From contig CAVIJF010000003.1 of the NCBI GenBank assembly GCA_963643175.1, positions 1-64,000 of the forward strand: DNA of 64,000 nucleotides. The letters run 5' to 3'. The stretch is from CAMEON01 sp963643175 (GTDB taxonomy: Bacteria > Bacillota > Clostridia > Oscillospirales > CAG-272). The notes below the pieces were generated by a model. It saw nothing but the letters and a program-made list of their open reading frames with translations, searched no databases and was not told the origin of the DNA. Numbering within the stretch: position 1 is the stretch's first letter; each line of letters opens with the position of its first letter. A program made the position numbers and the translations under genes. Of this stretch, positions 25,050 to 33,933 are shown piece after piece.

Positions 25050-25118
25050 TCCTGTTTTCCCTCCCCTCGCATCAGCCGGAGATGGTCCCCCCGATATACG
25101 AGGCGAACTCTACGCCTC

Positions 25119-25147
25119 ATTATACCCGATTTCCGGTGAATTGTCAA
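25119..25147 (-). promoter_or_regulatory. Promoter of rpsU
   Basis: On the minus strand TTGACA (25147-25142), 17 bases, TATAAT (25124-25119). Confidence 0.88.
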
Positions 25148-25189
25148 GAGGAAAATGAAATTTTCCCAAAATTGAGCGGCGGTGCCGGT

Positions 25190-25470
25190 GCAGGGGTGCC
25201 GGGGACAAACCCCTTCCGGTACCGCAAACTGTCCGGCAGGCAGTGCTCCTTCCGGTATAGGCACCGGGGTACCGGGGTGTTCCCCGAAGCAGTGCCGCCT
25301 CCGGCGCCGATGCGGGGTTGCAGGGGGCGAAGCCCCTTGCAAAAGAAAGCAAAGAATCTCCCCCCCCTTCCCCGGAGCGGGCAAACGATTTGCACGGGGG
25401 CATGGCAAAACAGGCAACGCGGGGGCACTTCTCCGCCGGAAACCGGGGCGGCAGGATAATACCGTGCCGC
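25190..25470. repeat. Family A composite repeat, copy A5 (longest, with doubled left part)
   Basis: CTTCCGGTACCGCAAACTGT at 25209 and a second GGTGCCGGGG/CCGGGGTGTTCC stretch precede GGTTGCAGGGGGCGAAGCCC, CCTTGCAAAAGAAAGC, CCCCCCTTCCCCGGAGCGGG and GCAAACGATTTGC. The right arm of the second hairpin is degraded. The element fills the space between the rpsU promoter and that of the next gene. Confidence 0.72.
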
Positions 25471-25550
25471 CGGGAAATATTCCCCGCCATCCCCCGACAC
25501 CGAAAAAGCAGCAATTGTTCCTCCCCGTACCAAATGTAATAAAATCAGCA

Positions 25551-25579
25551 TTGACTTTTGCATAAAACTGTGGTATACT
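25551..25579 (+). promoter_or_regulatory. Promoter of the 105-residue hypothetical gene
   Basis: TTGACT (25551-25556), 17 bases, TATACT (25574-25579); leader of about 108 nt. Confidence 0.8.
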
Positions 25580-25694
25580 GTAGGCGGATAAGAGTCCGAT
25601 TGCCCCGGCGGCGGAATCCGGCGGGGGAACGGTCAGAAAAGGCGTCTGAGAACGCAGGGCAGTCCCCGGTCGCGGGGGCGGAGAGGAGTATACC

Positions 25695-26012
25695 ATGAGT
25701 GACGAAAAACTGAGTCCCATCAATGTTACGGGAGCACCGCTGGTCGGCGGCTCCTACCTGATGTATAAGGATCGGCCGCTGGTGCGGGAGGGCGATACCA
25801 TCTGCTACGGCGATATGACGGAAAAATATATACTGGTCATGGATATCATGAGCTATAAGGATGAGAGCGGCACCCGCGTTCCGAATGATGTGTTCGTCAG
25901 CGTGGTGGAAACGGCAGACCAGAATAAGGTATACCGGCAGGGCGGCAAGAAGGGACTGTACGAGGCGTTCGGGTACGGCATTATCTGGTTGGAGCAGGCG
26001 CTGGCAAAGTAA
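25695..26012 (+). CDS. Hypothetical protein, 105 residues
   Basis: I do not recognise a family. The product is soluble and acidic (MSDEKLSPINVTGAPLVGGS; YLMYKDRPLVREGDTICYGD; KYILVMDIMSYKDE). The pattern of short beta strands suggests a small single-domain fold; there are no membrane helices, one cysteine and no signal peptide. GAGAGGAGTATACC precedes the ATG, and the gene has a strong promoter and its own terminator at 26067-26102, so it is surely expressed. No neighbour indicates a role. Confidence 0.85.
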   Translation: MSDEKLSPINVTGAPLVGGSYLMYKDRPLVREGDTICYGDMTEKYILVMDIMSYKDESGTRVPNDVFVSVVETADQNKVYRQGGKKGLYEAFGYGIIWLEQALAK

Positions 26013-26066
26013 GGAACCCGTGGAGGCACACGAACGGTGCACTTTCGGGAACCCATAAGTACGGAA

Positions 26067-26102
26067 CAAAAAGGGGCTTCCGCCGTGCGGACGCCCTTTT
26101 TT
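26067..26102 (+). terminator. Rho-independent terminator
   Basis: AAAAAGGGGCTTCCGC, CGT loop, GCGGACGCCCTTTTTT. Confidence 0.85.
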
Positions 26103-26126
26103 CCGGGAAATGAAAGGACAATGGCA

Positions 26127-27230
26127 ATGTGTTTTGATACGTGTGAGGATATTCTGTGCGAAAGTATTGCGGGGGACGTGATTCCCTCGGCGGCGTTCGC
26201 CATCGGGCAGGGGAGGGAGGTGCTGCGCACCGGCGTGCTCGGGGATCGGACGCGGTTCCCAGTGCCGGAAAAGGCGGACAGGGAGACACTGTACGATCTG
26301 GCATCGCTGTCCAAGTTGGTCTCTACCACCATGGTTGCCCTGCGGCTGGTGGAGCAGGGGCGCCTGCTCCTGTCCGACCCGCTGTCGCGCTGGTTTACAC
26401 CGGAGGAACTGGAGGGGGCGCCGGAAGGACGCGCCGATGTGACGGTATTCCGGCTCATGACGCACACCTCCGGCATCACGCCGCACATCGCCCTCTGCAA
26501 CAGGCTGGAAACGCCGGAGCCGGGTGCTGTGGCGCACGCAATCCTGTCCTCCGTGCCGTTCTGCCGCCCCGGCGAGCAGGTGTACTATTCCTGCATGGGG
26601 TATATCCTGCTCCAGACCGTGCTGGAGCGGCTGACCGGGCGGCGGCTGGACGATCTCGCGCAGGAGTACGTCTTTGACCCGCTGGGCATGACGCACACGG
26701 GCTACAATCCGACCTCCGGCAACGTGGTGACGACCGAATTTTCTCCCCTGCACAAGGAGTATATCAAGGGACACGTGCACGACGAGAACGCATATTTCCT
26801 CGGCGGCGTGTCCGGAAACGCTGGCGTGTTCGCGCCGCTCGACGACATGATCCACTTTGCCGTCATGTGTTCGACCCATGGGGAACTGCCCGGCGCGGCA
26901 TTCGGCACGGCGGAGGGGCGCTTTTTGTCCCCCTGCACCTTTGCGGCGGCAATCCGCGATTATACGCCGGGGCTTGCCGAATCGCGCGGACTGGGCTTTC
27001 AGCTCAAGCCGCCCCTGCCCGCGCTGTCCTCCGCAGGCGACCTCATGGCGGACGGTTCCTTCGGGCACACCGGCTTTACCGGGACCTCCCTGTGGGTGGA
27101 TGCGCAGAGCGGTCTGTGGGGCGTCCTCCTGACCAACGCCGTCCATTTCGGACGCGACAAGACCGCGTTCTTCCGCGTGCGCCGCGCCTTTTACAACGCC
27201 ATGGCGGCGGGGCAGGGCAGGTGGCAGTGA
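26127..27230 (+). CDS. Serine hydrolase of the beta-lactamase class C / PBP family
   Basis: About 367 residues. The S-x-x-K catalytic motif is SLSK in LYDLASLSKLVSTTM (about residue 64), the Y-x-N motif reads YSC in YYSCMGYILLQ (about 160), and the third motif is HTG in GHTGFTGTS. The YSC variant occurs in esterase-like members. No signal peptide is visible, so this is likely a cytoplasmic esterase or peptidase rather than an antibiotic-destroying enzyme. Two ATG codons lie at 26121 and 26127; GAAAGGA is 2 and 8 bases before them, so 26127 is preferred. It overlaps no other gene and converges on the DUF4317 gene. Confidence 0.88.
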   Translation: MCFDTCEDILCESIAGDVIPSAAFAIGQGREVLRTGVLGDRTRFPVPEKADRETLYDLASLSKLVSTTMVALRLVEQGRLLLSDPLSRWFTPEELEGAPEGRADVTVFRLMTHTSGITPHIALCNRLETPEPGAVAHAILSSVPFCRPGEQVYYSCMGYILLQTVLERLTGRRLDDLAQEYVFDPLGMTHTGYNPTSGNVVTTEFSPLHKEYIKGHVHDENAYFLGGVSGNAGVFAPLDDMIHFAVMCSTHGELPGAAFGTAEGRFLSPCTFAAAIRDYTPGLAESRGLGFQLKPPLPALSSAGDLMADGSFGHTGFTGTSLWVDAQSGLWGVLLTNAVHFGRDKTAFFRVRRAFYNAMAAGQGRWQ

Positions 27231-27257
27231 CGGAAGAAACAGCGGACGGTGCCGTGC

Positions 27258-28412
27258 TCAGGGGTTACCTTCTGACTCCTCCTGACCGAAAGTCACGTCG
27301 ATTCCGTTGACCTCCGCACCGTCGTCGGCACGGACGAGAATGTACCGGACGCCGCCGATGATGCGGGTTTCAATCAGGTCGGCTTTCTCCGGGTTGACCC
27401 GGATGGTGACATCCGGGGTTTTTACCTCAAACCGGCGGGTATCGACGAGGTTGCGGGGGCTGACGACGGCGTCGGAGCCGAAACTGCGGTCGAACTTTTC
27501 CTCAAAAGCGCGGATGCCCTCCTCCGGAACGCCGCCGAAGCCCAGCATATCCCGCAGGGCGTACTTGTCCACGGTCAGCGGCTCCGGCTCTTTGGATGCC
27601 TTGTGATCCTCCACCGCCTGGCAGATCTGCGCGCGCACCGCCCGCACAACCGGCAGACTGCACGCATCCCCGACCGATTCCGCCAGCACATTGCGGAAGG
27701 TTTCCTGCTGGGTGGCGGCAGGCATGGGCAGCTTGCCGGTGCGGAATACGGCGTCGGTGAATTCCTCGTGGCTGTCGCCGGTGTCGCGGGTGTAGTACAG
27801 CGCACCGTACAGATTGGTAGAGCGGTTGTCAAAGGCGGGGAACAGGAAACCCAGCGCGGGCGCCGAGACCACGGAATCGGCGGTGATGTTGCGGAAACAG
27901 TTGTCCCGGACAAAGTAGGACAGTGCGGGCTTTGCCATACTGACCGGGCAGACGGCGCAGAGGATGTAGCGGAATATTTCGCCGGAGTCCTCCGAGCGCC
28001 CGCCGTCCTTGTGGTAGGAGAACACATCGTAGCTGTCGTGGCAGAGCAGAATCATGTAGTTCCCCTCCAGTGCCAGCGCCCCGATGACCTTCTCGTAAAA
28101 GGCGTGTACGGCGGCATCGTCGCCGAGGGCGCTCTCCCGCATGGTCATGAGCAGGCGGTGCTCCCCGCCGGACTGCACCTGCGCGGTCGAAAAGGCGATG
28201 TCCATCAGGTTGGTTCCGACCTTTCCGGACAGCGCCTTCCGGAGCAGCGTCAGCACTTCTTCCGCCTCGCTTTCGGACATCAGTCCCAGCGATTGGTCAA
28301 ATTCGGATATGATGGCGCGCTTCTCGTTGACATAGCATCCCCGGATGCGGGAGATGCCGCTCTTGTCCGCCTTGTAGCGGCGGCGGATTTCGGATATTTC
28401 TTTATCGTTCAC
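27258..28412 (-). CDS. DUF4317 family protein
   Basis: A 384-residue protein matching the DUF4317 family, common in Clostridia: N-terminal MNDKEISEIRRRYKADKSGI with SRIRGCYVNEKRAIISEFDQ, a mid-region LCHDSYDVFSYHKDGG and a C-terminal domain from about 320. No membrane helices. The function is unknown. The start is GTG, preceded by AAGGAGCTTAACAACC. No operon partners on the same strand; the next minus-strand gene (nth) lies beyond the oppositely oriented DUF6472 gene. Confidence 0.85.
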   Translation of the reverse strand: MNDKEISEIRRRYKADKSGISRIRGCYVNEKRAIISEFDQSLGLMSESEAEEVLTLLRKALSGKVGTNLMDIAFSTAQVQSGGEHRLLMTMRESALGDDAAVHAFYEKVIGALALEGNYMILLCHDSYDVFSYHKDGGRSEDSGEIFRYILCAVCPVSMAKPALSYFVRDNCFRNITADSVVSAPALGFLFPAFDNRSTNLYGALYYTRDTGDSHEEFTDAVFRTGKLPMPAATQQETFRNVLAESVGDACSLPVVRAVRAQICQAVEDHKASKEPEPLTVDKYALRDMLGFGGVPEEGIRAFEEKFDRSFGSDAVVSPRNLVDTRRFEVKTPDVTIRVNPEKADLIETRIIGGVRYILVRADDGAEVNGIDVTFGQEESEGNP

Positions 28413-28524
28413 GGTTGTTAAGCTCCTTACGGGCGGTGCCCGGAAAAAATACAGAAGGAAACGCGGAGTAAACGGTAAACGGCGTGCCCGTTTATCCGCA
28501 GTTCCGGAAAGGGAGGACTTGGAA

Positions 28525-28749
28525 ATGGAAGAGATGCGGAAAAGAAACGAACGGCAGACGGTGCCGAAAAAGTCTGCCGCACGGTGCGAGGACTGTGAAT
28601 TTTACGACTACGACGAGACATGGGAAACCTACACCTGCCGCGTGTCGTTGGATGAGGACGAGATGGGACACTTCATGTCCGGGCAGACCGGACGCTGCCC
28701 CTACTTCCGGTACTACGACGAGTACAAGAGCGTACACAAGCAGATTTAG
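28525..28749 (+). CDS. Small four-cysteine protein (DUF6472-like)
   Basis: 74 residues: a lysine/arginine-rich head, then ARCEDCEFYDYDETWETYTC, RVSLDEDEMGHFM and TGRCPYFRYYDEYKSVHKQI. The cysteines (CEDC, C and C) could bind zinc, and the spacing fits the clostridial DUF6472 family. GGGAGG lies 8 bases before the ATG at 28525. Convergent with nth, with a 33-base gap. Function unknown. Confidence 0.82.
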   Translation: MEEMRKRNERQTVPKKSAARCEDCEFYDYDETWETYTCRVSLDEDEMGHFMSGQTGRCPYFRYYDEYKSVHKQI

Positions 28750-28782
28750 AAATCAACCAACTGTTTAGTTTCCCGCACCTCC

Positions 28783-29481
28783 TTACGGTTTGCCTGTCTG
28801 CGGGATTGCCCGGCCGTGCGCACAGACGGTGCGCAGGGGGCAATCCCCGCACGCCGGGGCGCGGGCGGTGCACACGTCCCGCCCAAACTGCACGATGCGG
28901 TGGCAGAAGTCCGACTGCTCCTCCGGCGGAATGAGCGGGGCGAGTATGCGCTCCGCACGGACAGGATCCTTCAGATCTTCGGGGTAGAAGCCCAGCCGCC
29001 CGCAGATGCGGATGCAGTGCGTGTCCGCCACGATGCCCGGCTGCCCGTACAGATCGCCGCGCAGCAGGTTGGCAATCTTGCGCCCCACGCCGGGCAGGGA
29101 CAGCAGGGTATCCATATCCTCCGGCACCAACCCTGCCCAGTCGGCGGCGAGAATGGCGCAGGCCGCGCGGATGCTTTCCGCCTTGGTGCGGAACAGCCCG
29201 CAGGGACGGATAACGGCTTCAATATCTGCCTGCGGTGCGGCGGCGAGTGCCTCCGGGGTCGGGTACAGCCGGAACAGCTCCCGGCAGACCTGATTGACCC
29301 GCGCATCGGTGCATTGCGCCGACAGCCTTGCCATGACCAGCAGGCGCCAGCCGTTCCGGCGGCGTACTGTCGGGTCGGGGTCGTACTGCCCGCCCCAGTC
29401 CAGCGCGCAGACGGCGGCGGGATAGCGTGCCTTCAGGGCGGCAACAATGTCCGCCACCGGTACGGATGTGGTGGAATTCAT
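28783..29481 (-). CDS. nth: Endonuclease III (DNA glycosylase/AP lyase)
   Basis: Removes oxidised pyrimidines and cuts at the abasic site. From MNSTTSVPVADIV the product has 232 residues. The helix-hairpin-helix LSLPGVGRKIANLL carries the catalytic lysine, and GIVADTHCIRICGRLG the catalytic aspartate. A 4Fe-4S cluster is predicted from C-x6-C-x2-C-x5-C near the C-terminus (CTARAPACGDCPLRTVC). The start is the least certain part, since no good ribosome-binding site is seen. It is the last gene of the unit that begins with the topoisomerase subunit, 28 bases after the previous stop. Confidence 0.93.
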   Translation of the reverse strand: MNSTTSVPVADIVAALKARYPAAVCALDWGGQYDPDPTVRRRNGWRLLVMARLSAQCTDARVNQVCRELFRLYPTPEALAAAPQADIEAVIRPCGLFRTKAESIRAACAILAADWAGLVPEDMDTLLSLPGVGRKIANLLRGDLYGQPGIVADTHCIRICGRLGFYPEDLKDPVRAERILAPLIPPEEQSDFCHRIVQFGRDVCTARAPACGDCPLRTVCAHGRAIPQTGKP

Positions 29482-29509
29482 GGAATCGGTACCCGTTGCC
29501 CTGCCGGTA

Positions 29510-30430
29510 TCAGATATACCGGATGGTTGTGGCAACGACCTTGCCGTTTACGGTGACGATGTTGGAGCCGCTCATGGCACCGGCTTCCAGCTGCATTCCC
29601 GCGACCGTGGCGGTCATGTGCGCCCCGTTCACGCGCGTGTGGGGCATCTCGGCATACACCTGCCCGTCCACAATCAGCTCCTCGCTCTTTCCGACCCGAC
29701 GGTACTGGATCGGGTGCCCGTCCCATACCGTTTCAATGTACACCCGAACCTTTTCGCTGCCCGTTTCATCGGCGGAGCGCAGGATCGGCGTGTTAGGGAT
29801 GGTCGGCTGCTCTGTCGGGGCGGATTCTGCATCGGCGCGTTCCTCCGCATTGGCGGTTGTCGCCGGCATATCCGCAATGGTGCCGTCCGGGTTCAGCGTG
29901 AGCGTCCCGTTGGGGAGAGGTTCCCCGGCGGCTTCGGCTTCCGCTGCCCGTCCGGAGAGCAGCCCGTACCGCACGCCCGTGATGAGATAGTACAGCACGT
30001 AAGCATGGAACAGGATATCCATGATGAGGCTGATATGGAAGTTGAGCAACAGCCAGACGGAATCCAGGGAGAACAGCACCAACGCCGCAATCATCCAGCC
30101 GTAGTGCTTTTTGGAGAATAACCAGCACAGCAGGTACGGCACCAGCAGAACGGCGGCGATGACGGCACCGATTGCCAGGATTGCTGTCGGGTCAGCGGCA
30201 GGCTCCAGTCCGATATCCTCCGGGCTGTATGCCCACGCGGCGGAAAAGCTGGCTGCATAGTACGGGATGGAAGCGGAGAACAGAAAGTAGAAACTGCCGT
30301 TGGCAAGGGAGATTACCGAATTGATGAGGGTGAACAGGATGACCAGCAACAGGTTGGTGCGGGCGATCCCGTACTTGCTGGCTGCGATGGCGCTCTTGTC
30401 GGGCTGAAACGGGGAATCCTGTCGGTTCAT
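29510..30430 (-). CDS. Conserved membrane protein of unknown function
   Basis: A 306-residue protein. The first half has about five membrane helices (NLLLVILFTLINSVISLAN; FYFLFSASIPYYAASFSA; PTAILAIGAVIAAVLLVPYL; WMIAALVLFSLDSVWLLLNF; IMDILFHAYVLYYLITGV). The second half is a soluble tail with an acidic Ala/Glu-rich linker (about 155-215) and a beta-rich end (VRVYIETVWDGHPIQYRRVG). I cannot name the family. It begins 19 bases after the preceding stop and shares an operon with the topoisomerase subunit and nth. Confidence 0.8.
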   Translation of the reverse strand: MNRQDSPFQPDKSAIAASKYGIARTNLLLVILFTLINSVISLANGSFYFLFSASIPYYAASFSAAWAYSPEDIGLEPAADPTAILAIGAVIAAVLLVPYLLCWLFSKKHYGWMIAALVLFSLDSVWLLLNFHISLIMDILFHAYVLYYLITGVRYGLLSGRAAEAEAAGEPLPNGTLTLNPDGTIADMPATTANAEERADAESAPTEQPTIPNTPILRSADETGSEKVRVYIETVWDGHPIQYRRVGKSEELIVDGQVYAEMPHTRVNGAHMTATVAGMQLEAGAMSGSNIVTVNGKVVATTIRYI

Positions 30431-30449
30431 TGTACGATACCTCTTTGTC

Positions 30450-31373
30450 TTATTTGTCCTCGGTCACGGCATCCGGTTCGGGAATTGACACCAGCTTTTC
30501 CAGCTGGGGCAGGTCGTAGCAGGGAATCAGCAGCCCGTAGTTGTCGTCGTCCGGCGCACGCAGCAGGATGCAGTACCATTTGCGCCCCTTCACGGCGAGC
30601 AGACCGGTCTTTTTGAGGTGATAGGGCTTGAAGCGTCCCTCGTCGGGGCGCTCCTCCTTGAGCCACATATCCACCACGAAGGGGCGGTCGCAGGTTACGC
30701 ACCCATGAATCGCTCCGGTCGGGATGCGCAGGGTGCATATGCCGTCCGACAGGCACAGATCGTTCCCCTGCCGCCATGCGGTGGTCAGCAGACTCTGGAA
30801 GCGCCCGTTCCGATCCAGACTGACCGTGCGCTCCCCTTTTTTTGCGTACACGAACGGGAAAACATCCAACTCCAGCGCGTTGTCCGGTACGTGCAGCTGG
30901 GCACGCGCCTGCCTCTGAAGGCGGTTCATCTCGTTCATGGCGGCTTCAATAACGGCGGCGTTCTGCCCGGAGGCATTCGCCTCCTGCCGCTCGCGCGTCT
31001 CCTGCATCATGGTTTTCTTCTGGATGCGGTATGCCCAGCTGACCAGCACGCCGCCCGCAATCAGCATCGCAAGCAGAATCCACGCGAAATACGCGCGGTC
31101 GCCCGCAAACAGCGTGTCGCGCCAGAAAAATATCGGGACAATGGCGATAATGGTCAGCAGCAGTCCCAGCCCCAATTGCCAGTTCCCGCGTCCGCCTGCC
31201 TGTCTGCCGCGGGGCGGGGTCAGGGGCTGATTGAAGGCTTCAAATGCCGCATCGGATGCCTGCCGGAGTTTTTCCTCCAGTCCGCTGTCGATGTGCTCTG
31301 CGTGGAAGGGCGTGCTGTCCGGACGGACGGAATGCGGATCCTCTGTCCGGTTGATGGAAAACAGGTTTTTCAC
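30450..31373 (-). CDS. Two-helix membrane protein of unknown function
   Basis: 307 residues from a GTG start (MKNLFSINRTEDPHS) that follows AAGGAGG. After a soluble head, two membrane helices lie at about 80-100 (WQLGLGLLLTIIAIVPIFFW) and 108-128 (YFAWILLAMLIAGGVLVSWA), then a coiled stretch (about 135-170) and a globular domain beginning about ELDVFPFVYAKKGERTVSLD that looks like a small beta-barrel or PH-like fold (YcxB-like proteins have a comparable layout). The gene starts 22 bases after the topoisomerase stop. Unknown role. Confidence 0.75.
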   Translation of the reverse strand: MKNLFSINRTEDPHSVRPDSTPFHAEHIDSGLEEKLRQASDAAFEAFNQPLTPPRGRQAGGRGNWQLGLGLLLTIIAIVPIFFWRDTLFAGDRAYFAWILLAMLIAGGVLVSWAYRIQKKTMMQETRERQEANASGQNAAVIEAAMNEMNRLQRQARAQLHVPDNALELDVFPFVYAKKGERTVSLDRNGRFQSLLTTAWRQGNDLCLSDGICTLRIPTGAIHGCVTCDRPFVVDMWLKEERPDEGRFKPYHLKKTGLLAVKGRKWYCILLRAPDDDNYGLLIPCYDLPQLEKLVSIPEPDAVTEDK

Positions 31374-31395
31374 GGATGCTCCTCCTTGTCGGGTA

Positions 31396-33483
31396 TCATT
31401 CCAGATCGGCGTCCTTGACGTACTCCTTGCCGTGCAGGGCGATGAACGCCTTGCGGGCGGGCAGGTCGTCGCCCAGCAGCGTATCAAACATACGGGCTGT
31501 CGCGGCGGCATCGGTCGGCGTGACGGCAATCAGGCGGCGCGTGGCGGGATGCATGGTGGTTTCGGACATCATGGCGGGGGTGTTCTCGCCTAGACCCTTG
31601 GAGCGCTGGAGCGTGTAGCGGGTATTGCCCAACTGACCCAGTATCTCGGCTTTCTCAAATTCGTCGTAGGCGAAATAGGTCTTGCTTTTGGTGGTGATTT
31701 CAAAGAGCGGCGTCTCCGCGATGAACACCTTGCCTTCCTTCAGCAGGGTGGGCAGCAGGCGGTAGAACAGCGTCAGAAGCAGTGTGCGTATCTGGAAACC
31801 GTCCTCGTCGGCATCCGTACACAGGATAATTTTCGACCAGCGGAGATTGTCCAGACTGAACTCGGATTTCTCATCCTTCCGCTTGTTGCCTGTTATCTCT
31901 ATGCCGCATCCGATGACGCGGATGAGGTCGGAGATGATGTCGCTCTTGGCGATGCGGTTGTAGTCCGCCTTGAGGCAGTTGAGCGTTTTACCGCGCACCG
32001 GAATGACCGCCTGAAATTCCGGGTCGCGTGCCAGCTTGACCGATGTCAGGGCGGAATCGCCCTCCACGATGTACAGCTCCCGGCGCGTGGCGTCCTTGGT
32101 GCGGCAGTTCACGAACTTTTCCACCCGGTTGGACATATCCACAACGGTATTGAACTGCCGACGTAGCAGGCTCTTCTGCGATTCGGCGCTTTCGCGGCTC
32201 CGCTTGTTGTTCAGCACCCGACCGGTGAAAACCTCCGCCTCGGTGGGATGCTCCATGAAGTATATCTCCAGCTGTTCGCGCAGGAAGGCGTTCATGGCGC
32301 TGTAAATAAAGGTGTTGGTGATGGCTTTCTTGGTCTGGTTCTCGTAGGACGTCTGGGTCGAGAAGCTGTTGATGACCAGCACCAGACAGTCCTCGATATC
32401 CGGAAATGTGACGCGGGACTCGTTCTGCTTGTACTTCTTGCCCGCCCGCAGGAACTTGTCCACGGCGTACACAAACGCGGAACGGACCGCCTTGTCCGGT
32501 GAGCCGCCGTGCTCCAGAAAGCTGGAGTTGTGGTAATACTCCAGCATGGGCGCGGAGGCGGAGGCGGAAAAGACAAAATCTGCCTTGAGCTTGTAGTCGG
32601 GCTTGTCCGCACGGTCGCGCCCGGATGTTTCCAGACGCCACTGTGCCGTCGGGACGAGCAGGCTTTCCCCCTCCTTCTCGGCAACGTAGTCGGCGATGCC
32701 GTCCCGGTAGTAGAAGGATTCCAGCGGGAAACTGCCGTCCTCCTGCTCGAAAAGCAGGTCAAAGCGCACGCCTGCGTTTACCACCGCCTGCCGCCGCAGT
32801 ACATCGGTGAGAAATTCGTGCGGGATGCGTATGTCGGTGAACACGTCCAGATCGGGGCGCCAGCGTATGACGGTTCCCGTCCGGGCGTTCTTTTTGTCCA
32901 GCGGTTCCTCGGTCAGCTCACCGGCGACCTCGCCTTTGCGGAAGGAGATGCTCCGCCGGACCTGCCCGTTGTAGGATGCGACCTCCATGTATTCGGAGGA
33001 ATACTGCGTCGCGCAGGCGCCCAGACCGTTCAGACCCAGCGAATACTCGTAGGCGGAGCCGTTGCTGTTGTTGTCGTACTTGCCGCCCGCGTACAGCTCG
33101 CAGTAGATGAGGTCCCAGTTCCAGCGACCCTCACGCTCGTTCCAGCCCAACGGCACGCCGCGCCCGTGGTCGTCCACCTCAATGCTGAAGTCACGGAAGT
33201 ACGTGACCTTAATCACCGATCCGTGCCCCTCGCGTGCCTCGTCCACGGCGTTGGACAGTATTTCAAAGAAGGAGTGCTCGCAGCCCTCCAGCCCGTCCGA
33301 GCCGAAAATTACTCCGGGGCGCTTGCGGACGCGGTCGGCGCCCTTGAGCGATGTGATGCTTTCGTCGCCGTATCCGCCCGATTTTGCGGATGCCGCTTTT
33401 GTCGTCTTCTTTTCCTTCTGCGCGGCGGCAGCGGCTGTCGCGGCGCTCTTTTTTTCTTCGGTTATACCGGTTTTCTGGGACAT
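31396..33483 (-). CDS. Type II DNA topoisomerase subunit B (second GyrB/ParE-like protein)
   Basis: A 695-residue ATPase subunit. It has a low-complexity Ala/Lys head (about 1-35), the GHKL ATPase motifs (EILSNAVDEAREG, DDHGRGVPLG, LNGLGACATQ) and the TOPRIM domain with EGDSA and TDADEDG, which bind Mg2+ at the cleavage site. The ending (SKGLGENTPAMMSETTMHP) is a variant of the usual SKGLGEM...LWETTM. It is more divergent than the ordinary GyrB, as is the second clostridial enzyme. The A subunit that should accompany it is not in this window: three unrelated genes follow instead. The promoter is at 33556-33584. Confidence 0.9.
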   Translation of the reverse strand: MSQKTGITEEKKSAATAAAAAQKEKKTTKAASAKSGGYGDESITSLKGADRVRKRPGVIFGSDGLEGCEHSFFEILSNAVDEAREGHGSVIKVTYFRDFSIEVDDHGRGVPLGWNEREGRWNWDLIYCELYAGGKYDNNSNGSAYEYSLGLNGLGACATQYSSEYMEVASYNGQVRRSISFRKGEVAGELTEEPLDKKNARTGTVIRWRPDLDVFTDIRIPHEFLTDVLRRQAVVNAGVRFDLLFEQEDGSFPLESFYYRDGIADYVAEKEGESLLVPTAQWRLETSGRDRADKPDYKLKADFVFSASASAPMLEYYHNSSFLEHGGSPDKAVRSAFVYAVDKFLRAGKKYKQNESRVTFPDIEDCLVLVINSFSTQTSYENQTKKAITNTFIYSAMNAFLREQLEIYFMEHPTEAEVFTGRVLNNKRSRESAESQKSLLRRQFNTVVDMSNRVEKFVNCRTKDATRRELYIVEGDSALTSVKLARDPEFQAVIPVRGKTLNCLKADYNRIAKSDIISDLIRVIGCGIEITGNKRKDEKSEFSLDNLRWSKIILCTDADEDGFQIRTLLLTLFYRLLPTLLKEGKVFIAETPLFEITTKSKTYFAYDEFEKAEILGQLGNTRYTLQRSKGLGENTPAMMSETTMHPATRRLIAVTPTDAAATARMFDTLLGDDLPARKAFIALHGKEYVKDADLE

Positions 33484-33555
33484 GGTTCTTTCCTGCCTTC
33501 ATTATTACGTGCGCATATATGTGTTTACCCGTTCCCGGATATATACTCTCATCCC

Positions 33556-33584
33556 ATTATACCACACCCGCCGGTAAAAAGCAA
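33556..33584 (-). promoter_or_regulatory. Promoter of the topoisomerase B operon
   Basis: On the minus strand TTGCTT (33584-33579), 17 bases, TATAAT (33561-33556). Confidence 0.75.
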
Positions 33585-33619
33585 GGCTTTTTTGCGGCGG
33601 CAATATGTCCGGCGGCTTT

Positions 33620-33810
33620 TGCTGCCGGCGCAGTTGCAGGGACGCCGGGGGCGATGCCCCCGGCAAAATAAAGTAGAGGTTTCCCCCTTCCCCCTCCGGG
33701 GAAGAGCGCTCTGCGAGCGCGGGTCGGGGGGATGGGGGCAACAAAACTGGTTCGGGGCAGGGAAAAACCGGAGACGCGGGGTACAGGCACCCCTCCCGGT
33801 ATCGGAAACA
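33620..33810. repeat. Family A composite repeat, copy A6
   Basis: GCAGGGACGCCGGGGGCGAT then GCCCCCGGCAAAATAAAG, CCCCCTCCGGGGAAGAGCGC, TCTGCGAGCGCGGGTCGGGG and GGATGGGGGCAACAAAAC. It fills the space between two divergent promoters, that of the topoisomerase operon and that of ylxM. Confidence 0.8.
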
Positions 33811-33851
33811 CCGGAAAGTCCCCACTCCCACCGCAATATTTCAAAAATCCC

Positions 33852-33880
33852 TTGACAAATCCGGAAGAGTGTGCTATAAT
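33852..33880 (+). promoter_or_regulatory. Promoter of the ylxM-ffh operon
   Basis: TTGACA (33852-33857), 17 bases, TATAAT (33875-33880). Confidence 0.88.
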
Positions 33881-33933
33881 CTGTAAAGCGTTTTGCTTTA
33901 CACCCGCGCGGCGTGAAAGGACGGTTTCACGGT

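Noticed and set aside
28519..28524. TTG at 28519 as the start of the DUF6472-like gene
   Set aside because: The ATG at 28525 is better spaced from GGGAGG and is a stronger codon.
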